From the NCBI GenBank assembly GCA_021772295.1, contig JAJFMG010000033.1:1-8221 (forward strand): a stretch of 8,221 nucleotides of DNA, in the 5' to 3' direction. Shown here one piece after another: positions 1 to 7,065 of the stretch (the first letter of the stretch is position 1; the number at the start of each line of letters is the position of its first letter). The notes below the pieces were generated by a model. It was given only the letters and a program-made list of their open reading frames with translations. It had not been told where the DNA came from and ran no database searches. Made by a program: the position numbers and the translations under genes. The DNA comes from Chlamydiota bacterium. Its GTDB lineage: Bacteria; Chlamydiota; Chlamydiia; Chlamydiales; Simkaniaceae.

Positions 1-11
1 CATTGATTTAC
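1..11 (-). promoter_or_regulatory. Probable ribosome binding site and ATG of a fourth T3S-operon gene (rest outside window)
   Basis: Read on the minus strand, the TAG stop of the translocator-like gene runs into AGG, then seven bases, then ATG at positions 3-1. This spacing suits a Shine-Dalgarno site that overlaps the preceding stop codon. It copies the tight coupling seen between the other genes of this operon. Only the start codon lies in the window, so the product is unknown. By analogy with chlamydial copB-copD operons a second hydrophobic translocator (CopD-like) is the natural guess, but that is inference only. Confidence 0.4.
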
Positions 12-998
12 CTATTTTTGTTGTACAATTTTTCCCATTATTTTTTTCAGGGTCTCTAGAATTTCCTTTAGTCCTTTAGTTTGAACTTCATAACTTCTTG
101 CGGAATTATGGTACGCATCTTTTGTTACTTGCTCTTTTCGATCTAGACTGGTTTTTTTATTAGCTATCATAATGAGCTGCGCATCAATTTTTTCAATTTG
201 ACAATCCGTAAGGCCTTTTCCAATAGTGGATCCGCCTCTTAGAATACTTAAAACTCCTGTGGCTACATTTGAGCTTGAGGGTAAAGCTTGAGTCGAAGAA
301 AAGTATCCGGCTCCAGAAATAGCTCCAAGCGCAATAGAGGAAAAGGTAAGCCCCATAGCAATTTTTGGGTAGATGTCATTATAGCTTAACCCAAGGGCTG
401 TCATTGAAGTCAATCCAGATAGAGTTAACAATCCACCAGTAGCAATTGCGGGTGTTGATGCTGCCCCTAATAGAGAAAGCCCTAATGTGGTAGTAACTCC
501 TGTAAGAAGAACGGATGAGACCATTTGCAATGTTTTCCAGGTGTCAGCTGTAGAATGTTTATCTAAAACTTCTCTCGTTGAGTTACAAAAGTCTTGAAAT
601 ATCTGATGTTTTCTTTCTTGTAGATCATCTAACGAAAGTTTGTATGTTTGATTAAGAACATCTTGCGTGAAGTCAGAAGATTCAAGATGGCTTTTAATCA
701 TTCCATAGGTGGATTGTGGTAGTTCAGATGAGGCATTGATAGACGTTTTAATTGATTCGAAATTAAATGAGTGATCTGGAGAGGGGAGTGTGGGTAAAAG
801 AGATATAGACGGTTTTTCAAGATCGGTAAACGTACTTACTTCAGAAGGACATAAATAGTTACAGGCTAAATCATATGATGCAAAAAGAGGGTACATAGCT
901 GCGTTGTATGCAAGTGAAAGTATGGACTCAAATTTGTCATATAAACCTGCTGGATTGTCTTGATCAATATTCGATATACTTTCAACTGAGAGCGCCAT
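12..998 (-). CDS. Type III secretion translocator-like protein (CopB/YopB, SctE type)
   Basis: This 328-aa protein probably belongs to the pore-forming T3S translocators that insert into the host membrane. The N-terminal half (1-150) is polar and Ser/Thr-rich with helical stretches. Residues about 155-204 form a long Gly/Ala/Leu/Thr-rich hydrophobic region, and 212-234 a second hydrophobic helix. The C-terminal tail (265-328) is charged, helical and lysine-rich, and could form a coiled coil. Two central hydrophobic segments between helical arms is the layout of SctE proteins. There is no N-terminal signal peptide, as expected for a T3S substrate. The strongest support is context: the gene starts one base after the stop of an LcrH/SycD-type chaperone (TGA-T-ATG). 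It is shorter than typical CopB (roughly 400-500 aa). I see no diagnostic motif, so the role is inferred from topology and neighbours. An Inc-type membrane effector is the main alternative. Confidence 0.62.
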   Translation of the reverse strand: MALSVESISNIDQDNPAGLYDKFESILSLAYNAAMYPLFASYDLACNYLCPSEVSTFTDLEKPSISLLPTLPSPDHSFNFESIKTSINASSELPQSTYGMIKSHLESSDFTQDVLNQTYKLSLDDLQERKHQIFQDFCNSTREVLDKHSTADTWKTLQMVSSVLLTGVTTTLGLSLLGAASTPAIATGGLLTLSGLTSMTALGLSYNDIYPKIAMGLTFSSIALGAISGAGYFSSTQALPSSSNVATGVLSILRGGSTIGKGLTDCQIEKIDAQLIMIANKKTSLDRKEQVTKDAYHNSARSYEVQTKGLKEILETLKKIMGKIVQQK

Positions 999-999
999 A

Positions 1000-1473
1000 T
1001 CAACTATTTTTACTTTGACTAGGATTTAATTTTTTTTCTAATCGATCAATTTCTTCTTGAAGTGATGAATCATCTTCTTTCAATCTTTTTGTAGATTCTT
1101 CTAATGCTTTCAGAGCCTCTTTTTTTTGATTTAAATGAAAATAACAAATAGCTGCTTGAAAATGTACAGAGGGGTCACTGTCGTTTAAAATTGCAGCCAT
1201 TGACCAAGCCACAAGTGCCATATTAAATTCTTTAAGCATACGGAAAGTTGCGCCTAGACCTATCCAATATTTTTGGTTTGTTGCATTGAATACGCAAAGT
1301 TTTTGGAAAAGGTCATTTGAAGCTTTAAATTCTTTATTTTCATATTGAGCATAAGCAAGCGAATAAATGAGCTCTAAATCTTTAGAAGAAAAACCAGGAT
1401 CTAAGGGTTCGTTTTGGAGAGCATTTTTAGTAATTGTATTCAGTGCAGACTGGGTTAATATGTCAAAGTCCAT
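1000..1473 (-). CDS. lcrH: Class II type III secretion chaperone, LcrH/SycD family (TPR)
   Basis: The product is a 157-aa cytoplasmic chaperone that keeps hydrophobic translocators soluble and unassembled before secretion. After a leader of about 30 residues come three tetratricopeptide-like repeats at about 33-66, 67-100 and 101-134, and then a charged tail. Family hallmarks are readable: a first repeat beginning LIYSLAYAQYENKEF, then LFQKLCVFNATNQKYWIGLGA at the repeat 1-2 junction, and FQAAICYFHLNQKKEAL in repeat 3. These closely parallel Yersinia SycD and chlamydial Scc2/Scc3, and the length is typical. The gene begins 5 nt after the upstream stop and ends 1 nt before the translocator start, so translation is probably coupled. 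Chlamydiae carry several lcrH paralogues; I cannot say which one this matches. Confidence 0.9.
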   Translation of the reverse strand: MDFDILTQSALNTITKNALQNEPLDPGFSSKDLELIYSLAYAQYENKEFKASNDLFQKLCVFNATNQKYWIGLGATFRMLKEFNMALVAWSMAAILNDSDPSVHFQAAICYFHLNQKKEALKALEESTKRLKEDDSSLQEEIDRLEKKLNPSQSKNS

Positions 1474-1478
1474 TAGAT

Positions 1479-2015
1479 TTATCTCGGTTTTTGGTTTCTT
1501 GCAAGATTTGACATATGACTAATATGTGTTTCAAGTGTCTTTCTATTCATATCAGCAATGAGATATGCCAGTTGGATAACTTGAAAGAGTTTCTGCTGAA
1601 TATGAGGAGTTAAGTTTTGACACCTTGTAAGGTTATATTCACAACAATTGCGAGCAGTTTCAAAAGTTTGCTCAGTCATATCAGCGAATTGTTCGGGAAT
1701 GGGAAATCTAGAATCAGTTGTCTCAATATCGTTAATTTCAGCAAAAAGTGTTCTAAATTTATCATGCAATTCTTGCATTTGGTTCATTTCTACTTCTGAC
1801 GGAAGTGTTCCTTGGTTTTCATGAGTTTCCTTTGATTCAGTTAACGCTTGAATAATTTGCTGTAGGTATTGAGAATAAATCTGAATCTTTTCAGCATTTA
1901 TTTGTGCCTCTAGAAGATTTGCATGAATTTTTCTATTTGTATCTTCATCGCTTTTTGACTGGAGATGTGCGCAGGATAATCCTGGATTAATATCTAAGTT
2001 AGTGCCTTCTATCAT
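1479..2015 (-). CDS. Hypothetical helical protein, first gene of the T3S chaperone-translocator operon
   Basis: I do not recognise this 178-aa protein. It has no signal peptide or membrane segment and is Gln/Glu/Asn-rich. It looks almost wholly helical, with likely coiled-coil or bundle stretches at about 25-65, 75-96 and 113-172. It has four cysteines (15, 124, 125, 132). The start is well supported: AAAAAAGG lies six bases before the ATG, and a good promoter is about 40-70 bp upstream. It leads the operon with lcrH, which starts 5 nt after its stop, so a job in T3S is likely: a secreted substrate, co-chaperone or translocon accessory. Chlamydia trachomatis has the small unknown gene CT577 in an lcrH-copB-copD operon, but the order differs and I see no convincing similarity. 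The function remains unknown. Confidence 0.75.
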   Translation of the reverse strand: MIEGTNLDINPGLSCAHLQSKSDEDTNRKIHANLLEAQINAEKIQIYSQYLQQIIQALTESKETHENQGTLPSEVEMNQMQELHDKFRTLFAEINDIETTDSRFPIPEQFADMTEQTFETARNCCEYNLTRCQNLTPHIQQKLFQVIQLAYLIADMNRKTLETHISHMSNLARNQKPR

Positions 2016-2059
2016 GACATACCTTTTTTCTAATGAGTTCCCAATATCTTATATTAGGC

Positions 2060-2089
2060 ACTATACAAATTTCTTCTAATTAATCGCAA
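2060..2089 (-). promoter_or_regulatory. Putative sigma-70/sigma-66 promoter of the T3S operon
   Basis: On the minus strand TTGCGA (2089-2084) is followed after 18 bases by TATAGT (2065-2060). Each hexamer matches the consensus at four to five positions. The predicted start near 2053 leaves a leader of about 38 nt before the ATG at 2015. A second possible -10, TAATAT, lies just downstream. This is a consensus match only. Confidence 0.5.
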
Positions 2090-2118
2090 TAAAGGAAAAA
2101 AAATCAATCAAATGTGTT

Positions 2119-2148
2119 TTGAAAATTCCACTTTAAAAAAAATATTAA
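2119..2148 (+). promoter_or_regulatory. Weak candidate promoter for hemL in the divergent spacer
   Basis: TTGAAA at 2119-2124 is followed after 18 bases by TATTAA at 2143-2148. If used, it gives a hemL leader of roughly 160 nt. The spacer between the divergent T3S operon and hemL (2016-2312) is AT-rich, so chance matches are likely. I see no long inverted repeat, riboswitch or small gene in it. Confidence 0.28.
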
Positions 2149-2312
2149 ATATAAAGATTTAATAAAGGCAATAGTTTGAATTAATGACTGCTTGATGATC
2201 TGAAAATGTACACATGAAGATTCAACCATATGCTTAAAAAAGGGATGCGCAAAATAATAAGTTTCCTGCTATGAAGTATCTTCCACATTATTTGAATTTG
2301 AAGGAGTGAATC

Positions 2313-3647
2313 ATGTCTTTAGAAAGACCTAAATCAGAAAAGTTGTTTGGCGAGGCTAAAAGGCACTTGGTTGGAGGTGTAAATTCCCCTATTCGCGCCT
2401 TTCAGAAATTAGATATAACGCCTTTAATTGCAAGATTGGGAAAAGAAGACCTGATTGTGGATGAAGATGGAAATGAGTATATTGACTATTGTATGAGCTA
2501 TGGGCCACTCATTTTAGGCCATACTCCACAAAATGTGGTTGCAGATACAATTGAGCAAGTAAAAAGAGGTTCCTCTTTTGGCAATACCTGCATGCTTGAG
2601 ATTGAGCTAGCATCTCTTATCAAATCCCATATGAGATCTATTAAAAAGATCCGGTTTGTCTCTTCGGGTACAGAGGCTACTATGACAGCTATTCGAATTG
2701 CAAGAGGATATACTAGAAAGAAAATAGTAATTAAGTTTAGTGGGAACTACCATGGTCATAGCGATGGTTTTTTAGCTGAATCTGGTTCTGCATCCTTTTA
2801 TCTGAATACGCATGCAACATCGAGTGGAATTCTTGATGCCGTTGTATCAAATACACTTTCATTGCCCTTTAATGATATTGAAGCTGTAGAAAAGATTTTT
2901 TCTACAAGCGATATCCAAAACGATATTGCTGCTGTGATTGTTGAGCCAATACCTGCCAATATGGGACTCATAAATCCCAATCCTAAGTTTTTAGAAACAC
3001 TTAGAGAACTCACTTCTAAGTTTAATTCCCTTCTTATCTTTGATGAAGTGATATCAGGATTTCGAGTTGGGCTCGGAGGAGCGCAAGAGTTGTATCAAAT
3101 AACTCCAGATCTGACTTGTCTTGGTAAAATTATAGGGGGAGGCTTTCCAGTTGGCGCAATTGGGGGAAGAGCTGATATTATGGATACCTTAGCGCCACTT
3201 GGAGAAGTATTTCAAGCGGGAACTCTTTCAGGAAATCCTGTTGCTATGAAAGCTGGAATCTCTACGATTTCTAGTTTAAATCAGAGTACCTATCAGAAAT
3301 TACAAGCTTCAATGAATTTTCTAGTGGATAGTATTTCTGTAAAAATCAAAGACTGTGAATATCCTATGTGTGTACAAAGTGAAACAGGACTTTTTACATT
3401 CTTTTTTGGAGTAAGAGAGGTAAAAACAAAGTCTGATTTAAAGGATTTGGACTTTCCGATGTTTAAAAAATTTTTCCAGTTTTTGTTTGATCGAGGCATC
3501 TATATTGCACCTTCTCCCTATGAAGCTATTTTTCTATCAACGGCTCATACGCAGGCTCATTTGGAAAAAACTAGAGATGTTATTTTAGAATTTCTTGATT
3601 TGTATGTGCTAAGATCTAACAGATCTCTTGCTAATTCATCTAGGTGA
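2313..3647 (+). CDS. hemL: Glutamate-1-semialdehyde 2,1-aminomutase
   Basis: The 444-aa product is the PLP-dependent enzyme that isomerises glutamate-1-semialdehyde to 5-aminolevulinate, the last step of the C5 route into heme synthesis. It acts as a cytosolic homodimer. Family motifs appear in order: the N-terminal LVGGVNSPIRAF (19-30), the cofactor phosphate loop SSGTEAT (117-123), NYHGH (145-149), the PLP aspartate in IFDEVISGFR (Asp244), and the Schiff-base lysine Lys272 in CLGKIIGGGFPVGAIGGR. GTLSGNP (303-309) follows. The length is typical (about 430 aa) and all key residues are present, so it should be active. The start is firm: AAGGAG lies seven bases before the ATG. It diverges from the T3S operon and is followed 136 nt later by a small orphan gene on the same strand. 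I see no clear intrinsic terminator. Confidence 0.97.
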   Translation: MSLERPKSEKLFGEAKRHLVGGVNSPIRAFQKLDITPLIARLGKEDLIVDEDGNEYIDYCMSYGPLILGHTPQNVVADTIEQVKRGSSFGNTCMLEIELASLIKSHMRSIKKIRFVSSGTEATMTAIRIARGYTRKKIVIKFSGNYHGHSDGFLAESGSASFYLNTHATSSGILDAVVSNTLSLPFNDIEAVEKIFSTSDIQNDIAAVIVEPIPANMGLINPNPKFLETLRELTSKFNSLLIFDEVISGFRVGLGGAQELYQITPDLTCLGKIIGGGFPVGAIGGRADIMDTLAPLGEVFQAGTLSGNPVAMKAGISTISSLNQSTYQKLQASMNFLVDSISVKIKDCEYPMCVQSETGLFTFFFGVREVKTKSDLKDLDFPMFKKFFQFLFDRGIYIAPSPYEAIFLSTAHTQAHLEKTRDVILEFLDLYVLRSNRSLANSSR

Positions 3648-3722
3648 AGAAATTTCCAGCTTTATTTATTGATATTATCGTTGTAAAGTAGATTTATTTT
3701 AAAAACCAATAAATATTGTTTT

Positions 3723-3771
3723 GAGTTAATTACAAAAATTTAATAAAACAAAATTAAGGTGTAATTAACTC
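3723..3771. repeat. Perfect 12-bp inverted repeat upstream of the 91-aa gene
   Basis: GAGTTAATTACA (3723-3734) and TGTAATTAACTC (3760-3771) are exact reverse complements separated by 25 AT-rich bases. The right arm ends one base before the GAGG ribosome binding site (3773-3776) of the following gene. It could be a two-site operator, or an mRNA stem-loop next to the ribosome binding site. No T-run follows, so it is not an ordinary intrinsic terminator of hemL. Confidence 0.7.
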
Positions 3772-3783
3772 TGAGGCATCAAG

Positions 3784-4059
3784 ATGGAAGAGAAAACGAA
3801 TCGAGATGAAATAGCAATTGAATTAGATGAGCTTTGCAGCTCGATGAATGAGTATCTCAACCTACATATTGGAGAGTGCATCATTAAGGACAAGCTAAGA
3901 GATCAACTCAACTGGCTCAAATACCAAATAAAATACTATCTCAATACGGGCGATATGGAGATTCTTAAGGAGAATTTCAATTGGGTGGTTTGTAACTTCA
4001 ATCATGATCTACAGTTGAGCAATAAACATGCTTTTGGATACTTTCCTTTTGCAATGTGA
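3784..4059 (+). CDS. Hypothetical small protein (91 aa)
   Basis: I do not recognise this protein. It is 91 aa, acidic at the N-terminus (MEEKTNRDEIAIELDEL), apparently helical up to residue about 60, and rich in aromatic residues in the second half (two Trp; Tyr and Phe at intervals). There is no signal peptide or membrane span; the C-terminus is mildly hydrophobic (FGYFPFAM). That the gene is real is supported by GAGG seven bases before the ATG, an open frame of ordinary codon use, and lack of any overlapping gene. It stands alone on the plus strand between hemL and the RNA-like region. A perfect inverted repeat abuts its ribosome binding site, suggesting its own control. It may be a lineage-restricted chlamydial protein. 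Confidence 0.65.
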   Translation: MEEKTNRDEIAIELDELCSSMNEYLNLHIGECIIKDKLRDQLNWLKYQIKYYLNTGDMEILKENFNWVVCNFNHDLQLSNKHAFGYFPFAM

Positions 4060-4094
4060 TCTTTTATGCATCTGATTGTAAATGCATTACATAT

Positions 4095-4123
4095 TTTAAT
4101 TAAATAAGTTTTATTTAATTAAA
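4095..4123. repeat. AT-only palindrome, 13-bp arms with 3-nt centre
   Basis: TTTAATTAAATAA (4095-4107) and TTATTTAATTAAA (4111-4123) are exact reverse complements around GTT. The palindrome lies 35 nt after the stop of the 91-aa gene and covers the -35 region of the promoter proposed for the adjacent RNA gene. It could be an operator, an UP-element-like sequence or a weak hairpin at the end of the preceding transcript. It lacks the GC stem and T-run of a standard terminator. Confidence 0.65.
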
Positions 4124-4139
4124 CAAATTGTGCTAATAT
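4111..4139 (+). promoter_or_regulatory. Extended -10 promoter driving the putative small RNA
   Basis: TGCTAATAT at 4131-4139 is an extended -10 element: TG, one base, then TAATAT. The region 17 bp upstream is TTATTT, a poor -35, which is common when an extended -10 is present. The upstream DNA is nearly pure A/T. The expected transcription start is about 4146. No protein gene lies downstream on this strand, so the promoter points to an RNA gene. Confidence 0.45.
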
Positions 4140-4145
4140 AAAGTT

Positions 4146-4353
4146 ATAGGGATTGTCATAAGAAGCGCTCTGCGCTTTTAAACTCTTGCGTAAGTAACGC
4201 CTCTCTAAGTGGCAAGGTATGGACTACCAATCGCTGATTCAGCGTTTGGACCCACCTAAAATACAAACGCGTAGTAAGACTATCTCTGCTCTCTTGCGGG
4301 TGCTTGTTTTGGATTAACTTCCACATAGGTGCTTGCGAGGGGGCTATTTTTTT
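4146..4353 (+). ncRNA. Putative structured small RNA, possibly 6S-like
   Basis: About 200 bases without an open frame are less AT-rich than the flanking spacers and highly foldable. A hairpin pairs 4161-4168 with 4172-4179 around a UCU loop. A second pairs CCAA-CGCU (4227-4235) with AGCG-UUGG (4241-4249). Two long-range stems enclose the centre: 4205-4212 with 4321-4328 (one mismatch), and 4199-4205 with 4337-4344 (one wobble, one bulge). A run of seven T (4347-4353) follows the outer stem, as at an intrinsic terminator. An extended -10 promoter precedes it. Length, an interrupted long duplex and a position beside rarA (6S RNA lies near the rarA homologue yrvN in Bacillus) suggest 6S RNA, but I cannot match its consensus. 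tmRNA, RNase P and SRP RNA signatures are absent. The strand choice rests on the promoter and T-run. Confidence 0.45.
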
Positions 4354-5597
4354 GTTCTCATTTTCTCAATATATTCCATCCGATTTTTGAGTTGCGATTC
4401 AAAACCTGTTTCTTTTGGATGAAAAAAGTTCTCCTCTTGTAGATCTTCTGGAAAATATCGCTGCTTAGCAAAACCTGAAGAGGTGTCTGGATCGTAGATA
4501 TATCCTTGAGATGCACCAGCTTTTTTCATAAAGTTATTAGGAGCATTAATAAGATGATTGGGGATGCGAGCATTAGAAGATTTGCTAGCAGAGTCTGTTG
4601 CTTTCGCAAAGGCTTTATAAAGAGCAATACTTTTTGGAGCAAGAGAGAGGTAAACACATGCTTGCGCCATGGCAAGTTCACCTTCTTTGGCTCCAAGCAT
4701 ATCGTATGCCTTCTGACAAGAGAGAGTGACTTCTAAGGCATTAGGATCAGCTGTTCCTATATCTTCGAGTGCAATTCTAATTAGCCTTCGGAAAATGTAT
4801 TTGGGGTCTTCTCCTCCTTGAATAATACGAGACAGATAATATATAGAGGCGTTTACATCAGAACCCCTTATGGATTTATGCAGGGCGGAGATTAACTGGT
4901 GGTGGTAGTCTCCACCTTTGTCATACTGAGGGCATTTAGTGAAGGTAATGGAAGAGAGGTTGTTTTCATCAACATGTTCCATACCCATGGTTTGGATGTT
5001 TTCAAGCAGATGGAGTAAATTACGAGCATCCGCATTTACAGATGAGATAAGTTTTAATTTTGTTGATTCGGAAATTGCAACATTATAGATCTTTGATTGG
5101 AAAAGATTGATAATTTGAAGAAGGTCTTTTTCTAGCAGGGGATTCATTGCAAAGGTTTGCATGCGAGATATAAGAGCGTTATTAAGAGCAAAAGACGGGT
5201 TTTCAGTGGTTGCTCCAATAAATACGATAGATCCATCTTCTATAAAGGGAAGAAACAAATCCTGCTGGGATTTGTTGAACCTATGGATCTCGTCAATAAA
5301 TAGGATAATCTTACTAGAAAACAGAGGGCGTTTTCTAGCATCTTCTATTACTTTTTTGATTTCAGATGTGGAGTGATACACTGCAGTGAAAGAAAATAAC
5401 TCTTCTTTAAATGAGTTGGCATAGATACGCGCAATTGTTGTTTTCCCAGTACCAGGCGGTCCATAGAGAAGTATAGACCTAGGTCTTTTTTGCTCAATGA
5501 GTTTTCGAAGTAGACTTGTTTTAGAGGTTAAATGCTCTTGACCTATCACTTCATCTAATGTCTTAGGTCTAAGGATTTCAGATAAAGGAGTGTTCAT
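4344..5597 (-). CDS. rarA: Replication-associated recombination protein A (RarA/MgsA), AAA+ ATPase
   Basis: The 417-aa product is a clamp-loader-like AAA+ ATPase that acts at stalled replication forks and single-strand gaps, working with SSB. Motifs are Walker A GPPGTGKTT (46-54), Walker B ILFIDEIHRFN (98-108), sensor 1 GATTENPSF (128-136) and an arginine finger in NNALISR (Arg145). In the C-terminal tetramerisation part come the conserved SDVNASIYYLSRIIQGGEDP and IALEDIGTADPNAL, then the family's AYIYDPD-type tail (here GYIYDPD). The length is slightly below E. coli RarA (447 aa). The ATG lies 15 nt after the antiporter stop, with only a weak GGA-type ribosome binding site, so translation may depend on coupling. 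It is the last gene of a three-gene operon. The stop codon and last lysine codons overlap the T-run ending the convergent RNA gene, and no terminator is seen on its own strand. Confidence 0.95.
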   Translation of the reverse strand: MNTPLSEILRPKTLDEVIGQEHLTSKTSLLRKLIEQKRPRSILLYGPPGTGKTTIARIYANSFKEELFSFTAVYHSTSEIKKVIEDARKRPLFSSKIILFIDEIHRFNKSQQDLFLPFIEDGSIVFIGATTENPSFALNNALISRMQTFAMNPLLEKDLLQIINLFQSKIYNVAISESTKLKLISSVNADARNLLHLLENIQTMGMEHVDENNLSSITFTKCPQYDKGGDYHHQLISALHKSIRGSDVNASIYYLSRIIQGGEDPKYIFRRLIRIALEDIGTADPNALEVTLSCQKAYDMLGAKEGELAMAQACVYLSLAPKSIALYKAFAKATDSASKSSNARIPNHLINAPNNFMKKAGASQGYIYDPDTSSGFAKQRYFPEDLQEENFFHPKETGFESQLKNRMEYIEKMRTKK

Positions 5598-5612
5598 GGA
5601 ATTTCCAGAGTT

Positions 5613-7061
5613 TTAACGCAAGTGTAACTCTTTTTGAGAATTATCGCCATTTGCCAAGATAGACCAATGAGGTTTTCTATATTTAAAAATGAGTAAAGGG
5701 ATAGTAATCATTACAATTAGACCAATAATTAAAAAACCTTCGTATAAAAATAGATTGCCTACTTCAATTTGAGAGGGGGGCAAAAAGGCAAGTGCAATTC
5801 CACAAAGACATGAAAACATTCCAACAGAAGACACAAGCCAAATTCCCTTATGAGGATGAGGTATTTTGTATGTTCTTGGAACGTGAGGACTTGTATAACG
5901 CAGTCTAATTGCGGAGATAAACATCAGTAAATACATAATAAGGTAAATCTGCGCACTGATGGCTGTTAGTATCCAGTAAGAGGTGGTAATAGATGGCATA
6001 AATAGAAAGACTGTTGAGAATATTGTAACAACAATTGCTTGGAATAGCAGAATTTGAACAGGGGTTCCATTCTTATTAGTCTTATGAAAGAGAGGGGGGA
6101 GATTACCATGTGTAGATGCTGTATATAGAGCTTTTGATGGGCCAATAATCCATGAATTTGTTTCAGCAAGCGCTCCATAAATGAGCATGACACCAAGTAT
6201 GGGAACAAGCCATTCTAAATGATAGTTTTGTAAAAACAAATGAAAGGTATCGATTAGGCCTGTCACAAGACTGATCTCTTTTTGCGGAATTAGAAAAGCA
6301 ATAGATAGTGATCCAAGTAAAAATAGAAAAAATACGATCAGGGCTGAATAAAGGATTGAAAGGGGGTAATTTCTTCTGGGATTTTTAACTTCAGATGCGT
6401 AACCAGCTGACACTTCTAATCCAGAAAACGCTAGAAATAATCCAGTAATAAAGACCCAGCTGTTCAGGTTACTTAGACTTGGGATGATCGAGTCTATAGT
6501 GGGTGTTATTTGAATAGGGTTACCCCGAAATAACCAACTTAAACCGAGTGTAATAATGAATATTCCTGGAATGACAGTACCTAGCATGACGCCATAGGAG
6601 CTAAATAGAGCTGATATTTTGATACCGTAAAAGTTTATGAGGGTCATGGACCAAAAAATGATAAGAATGATCCCTAGCACTAAGTATTTGTTTTGAGCGA
6701 GCACTGGATTAAAAATATATAAAAGCGTTGTAGCTGCAAAAGAAAGAATAACTGGAAACCAAGTTAAGTCATGTACCCATTGCATCCAAATCGCAAAAAA
6801 ACCGAGTCTTTCTCCAAGAGCCTCCTTTACCCAAACGTAAATGCCTCCTGATTTAGGCCAACCTGTAGCAAGTTCTGCAGATACCAAAGCAATTGGTATT
6901 AAAAAGAAAAAAGCTGTTAGTAAGAAAAAAGTGATGGCATGGTATCCAAGTTTTGCAACAAGTGGTAAATTCCGAAGGCTTGCCATAATGGAGATGTTAA
7001 AAAGGACTAGTAGTGAAACACTTATGACTCTTTTGGGACGGAATTTACTATCTGTCTCCAT
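5613..7061 (-). CDS. APC-superfamily amino acid antiporter, GadC/XasA (glutamate:GABA antiporter) family
   Basis: This is an inner-membrane transporter with about 12 or more hydrophobic helices, probably exchanging amino acids with host-derived ones. From the ATG it has 482 residues. TM1 spans about 13-32 and TM2 42-62, followed by the signature ELATGWPKSGGIYVWVKEALGE (63-84). GLEVSAGYASEVKNPRRNYP (214-233) matches the GadC region [20 protein letters not shown], and INSWI-type TNSWIIGPSKAL (301-312) with HKTNKNGTP (326-334) matches GadC's NSWILGP and TNKNGVP. Chlamydia has a similar gene annotated xasA. The substrate cannot be read from sequence. For the start, a TTG at 7076 would overlap the upstream gene by 11 nt. 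I prefer the ATG at 7061, which has GGAG nine bases upstream and sits 4 nt after the preceding stop. Confidence 0.88.
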   Translation of the reverse strand: METDSKFRPKRVISVSLLVLFNISIMASLRNLPLVAKLGYHAITFFLLTAFFFLIPIALVSAELATGWPKSGGIYVWVKEALGERLGFFAIWMQWVHDLTWFPVILSFAATTLLYIFNPVLAQNKYLVLGIILIIFWSMTLINFYGIKISALFSSYGVMLGTVIPGIFIITLGLSWLFRGNPIQITPTIDSIIPSLSNLNSWVFITGLFLAFSGLEVSAGYASEVKNPRRNYPLSILYSALIVFFLFLLGSLSIAFLIPQKEISLVTGLIDTFHLFLQNYHLEWLVPILGVMLIYGALAETNSWIIGPSKALYTASTHGNLPPLFHKTNKNGTPVQILLFQAIVVTIFSTVFLFMPSITTSYWILTAISAQIYLIMYLLMFISAIRLRYTSPHVPRTYKIPHPHKGIWLVSSVGMFSCLCGIALAFLPPSQIEVGNLFLYEGFLIIGLIVMITIPLLIFKYRKPHWSILANGDNSQKELHLR

Positions 7062-7065
7062 GGTT

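Noticed and set aside
1617..1799. 60-codon plus-strand open frame inside the 178-aa gene
   Set aside because: It lies antisense to a well-supported operon gene, has no ribosome binding site and a low-complexity product.
2798..3499. Two minus-strand open frames inside hemL
   Set aside because: They are antisense to a gene with all family motifs and have no ribosome binding site or recognisable product.
4161..4179. GC-rich hairpin read as an intrinsic terminator of the 91-aa gene or rarA
   Set aside because: Only four T follow on the plus strand and CTTAT on the minus strand. It fits better as an internal hairpin of the putative RNA.
4146..4353. tmRNA, RNase P RNA or SRP RNA
   Set aside because: There is no tRNA-like 3' end or tag frame, no RNase P core sequence such as GAGGAAAGTC, and no SRP GGAAGCA-type tetraloop region.
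4506..5376. Two plus-strand open frames inside rarA
   Set aside because: They are shadows of a clearly conserved AAA+ gene.
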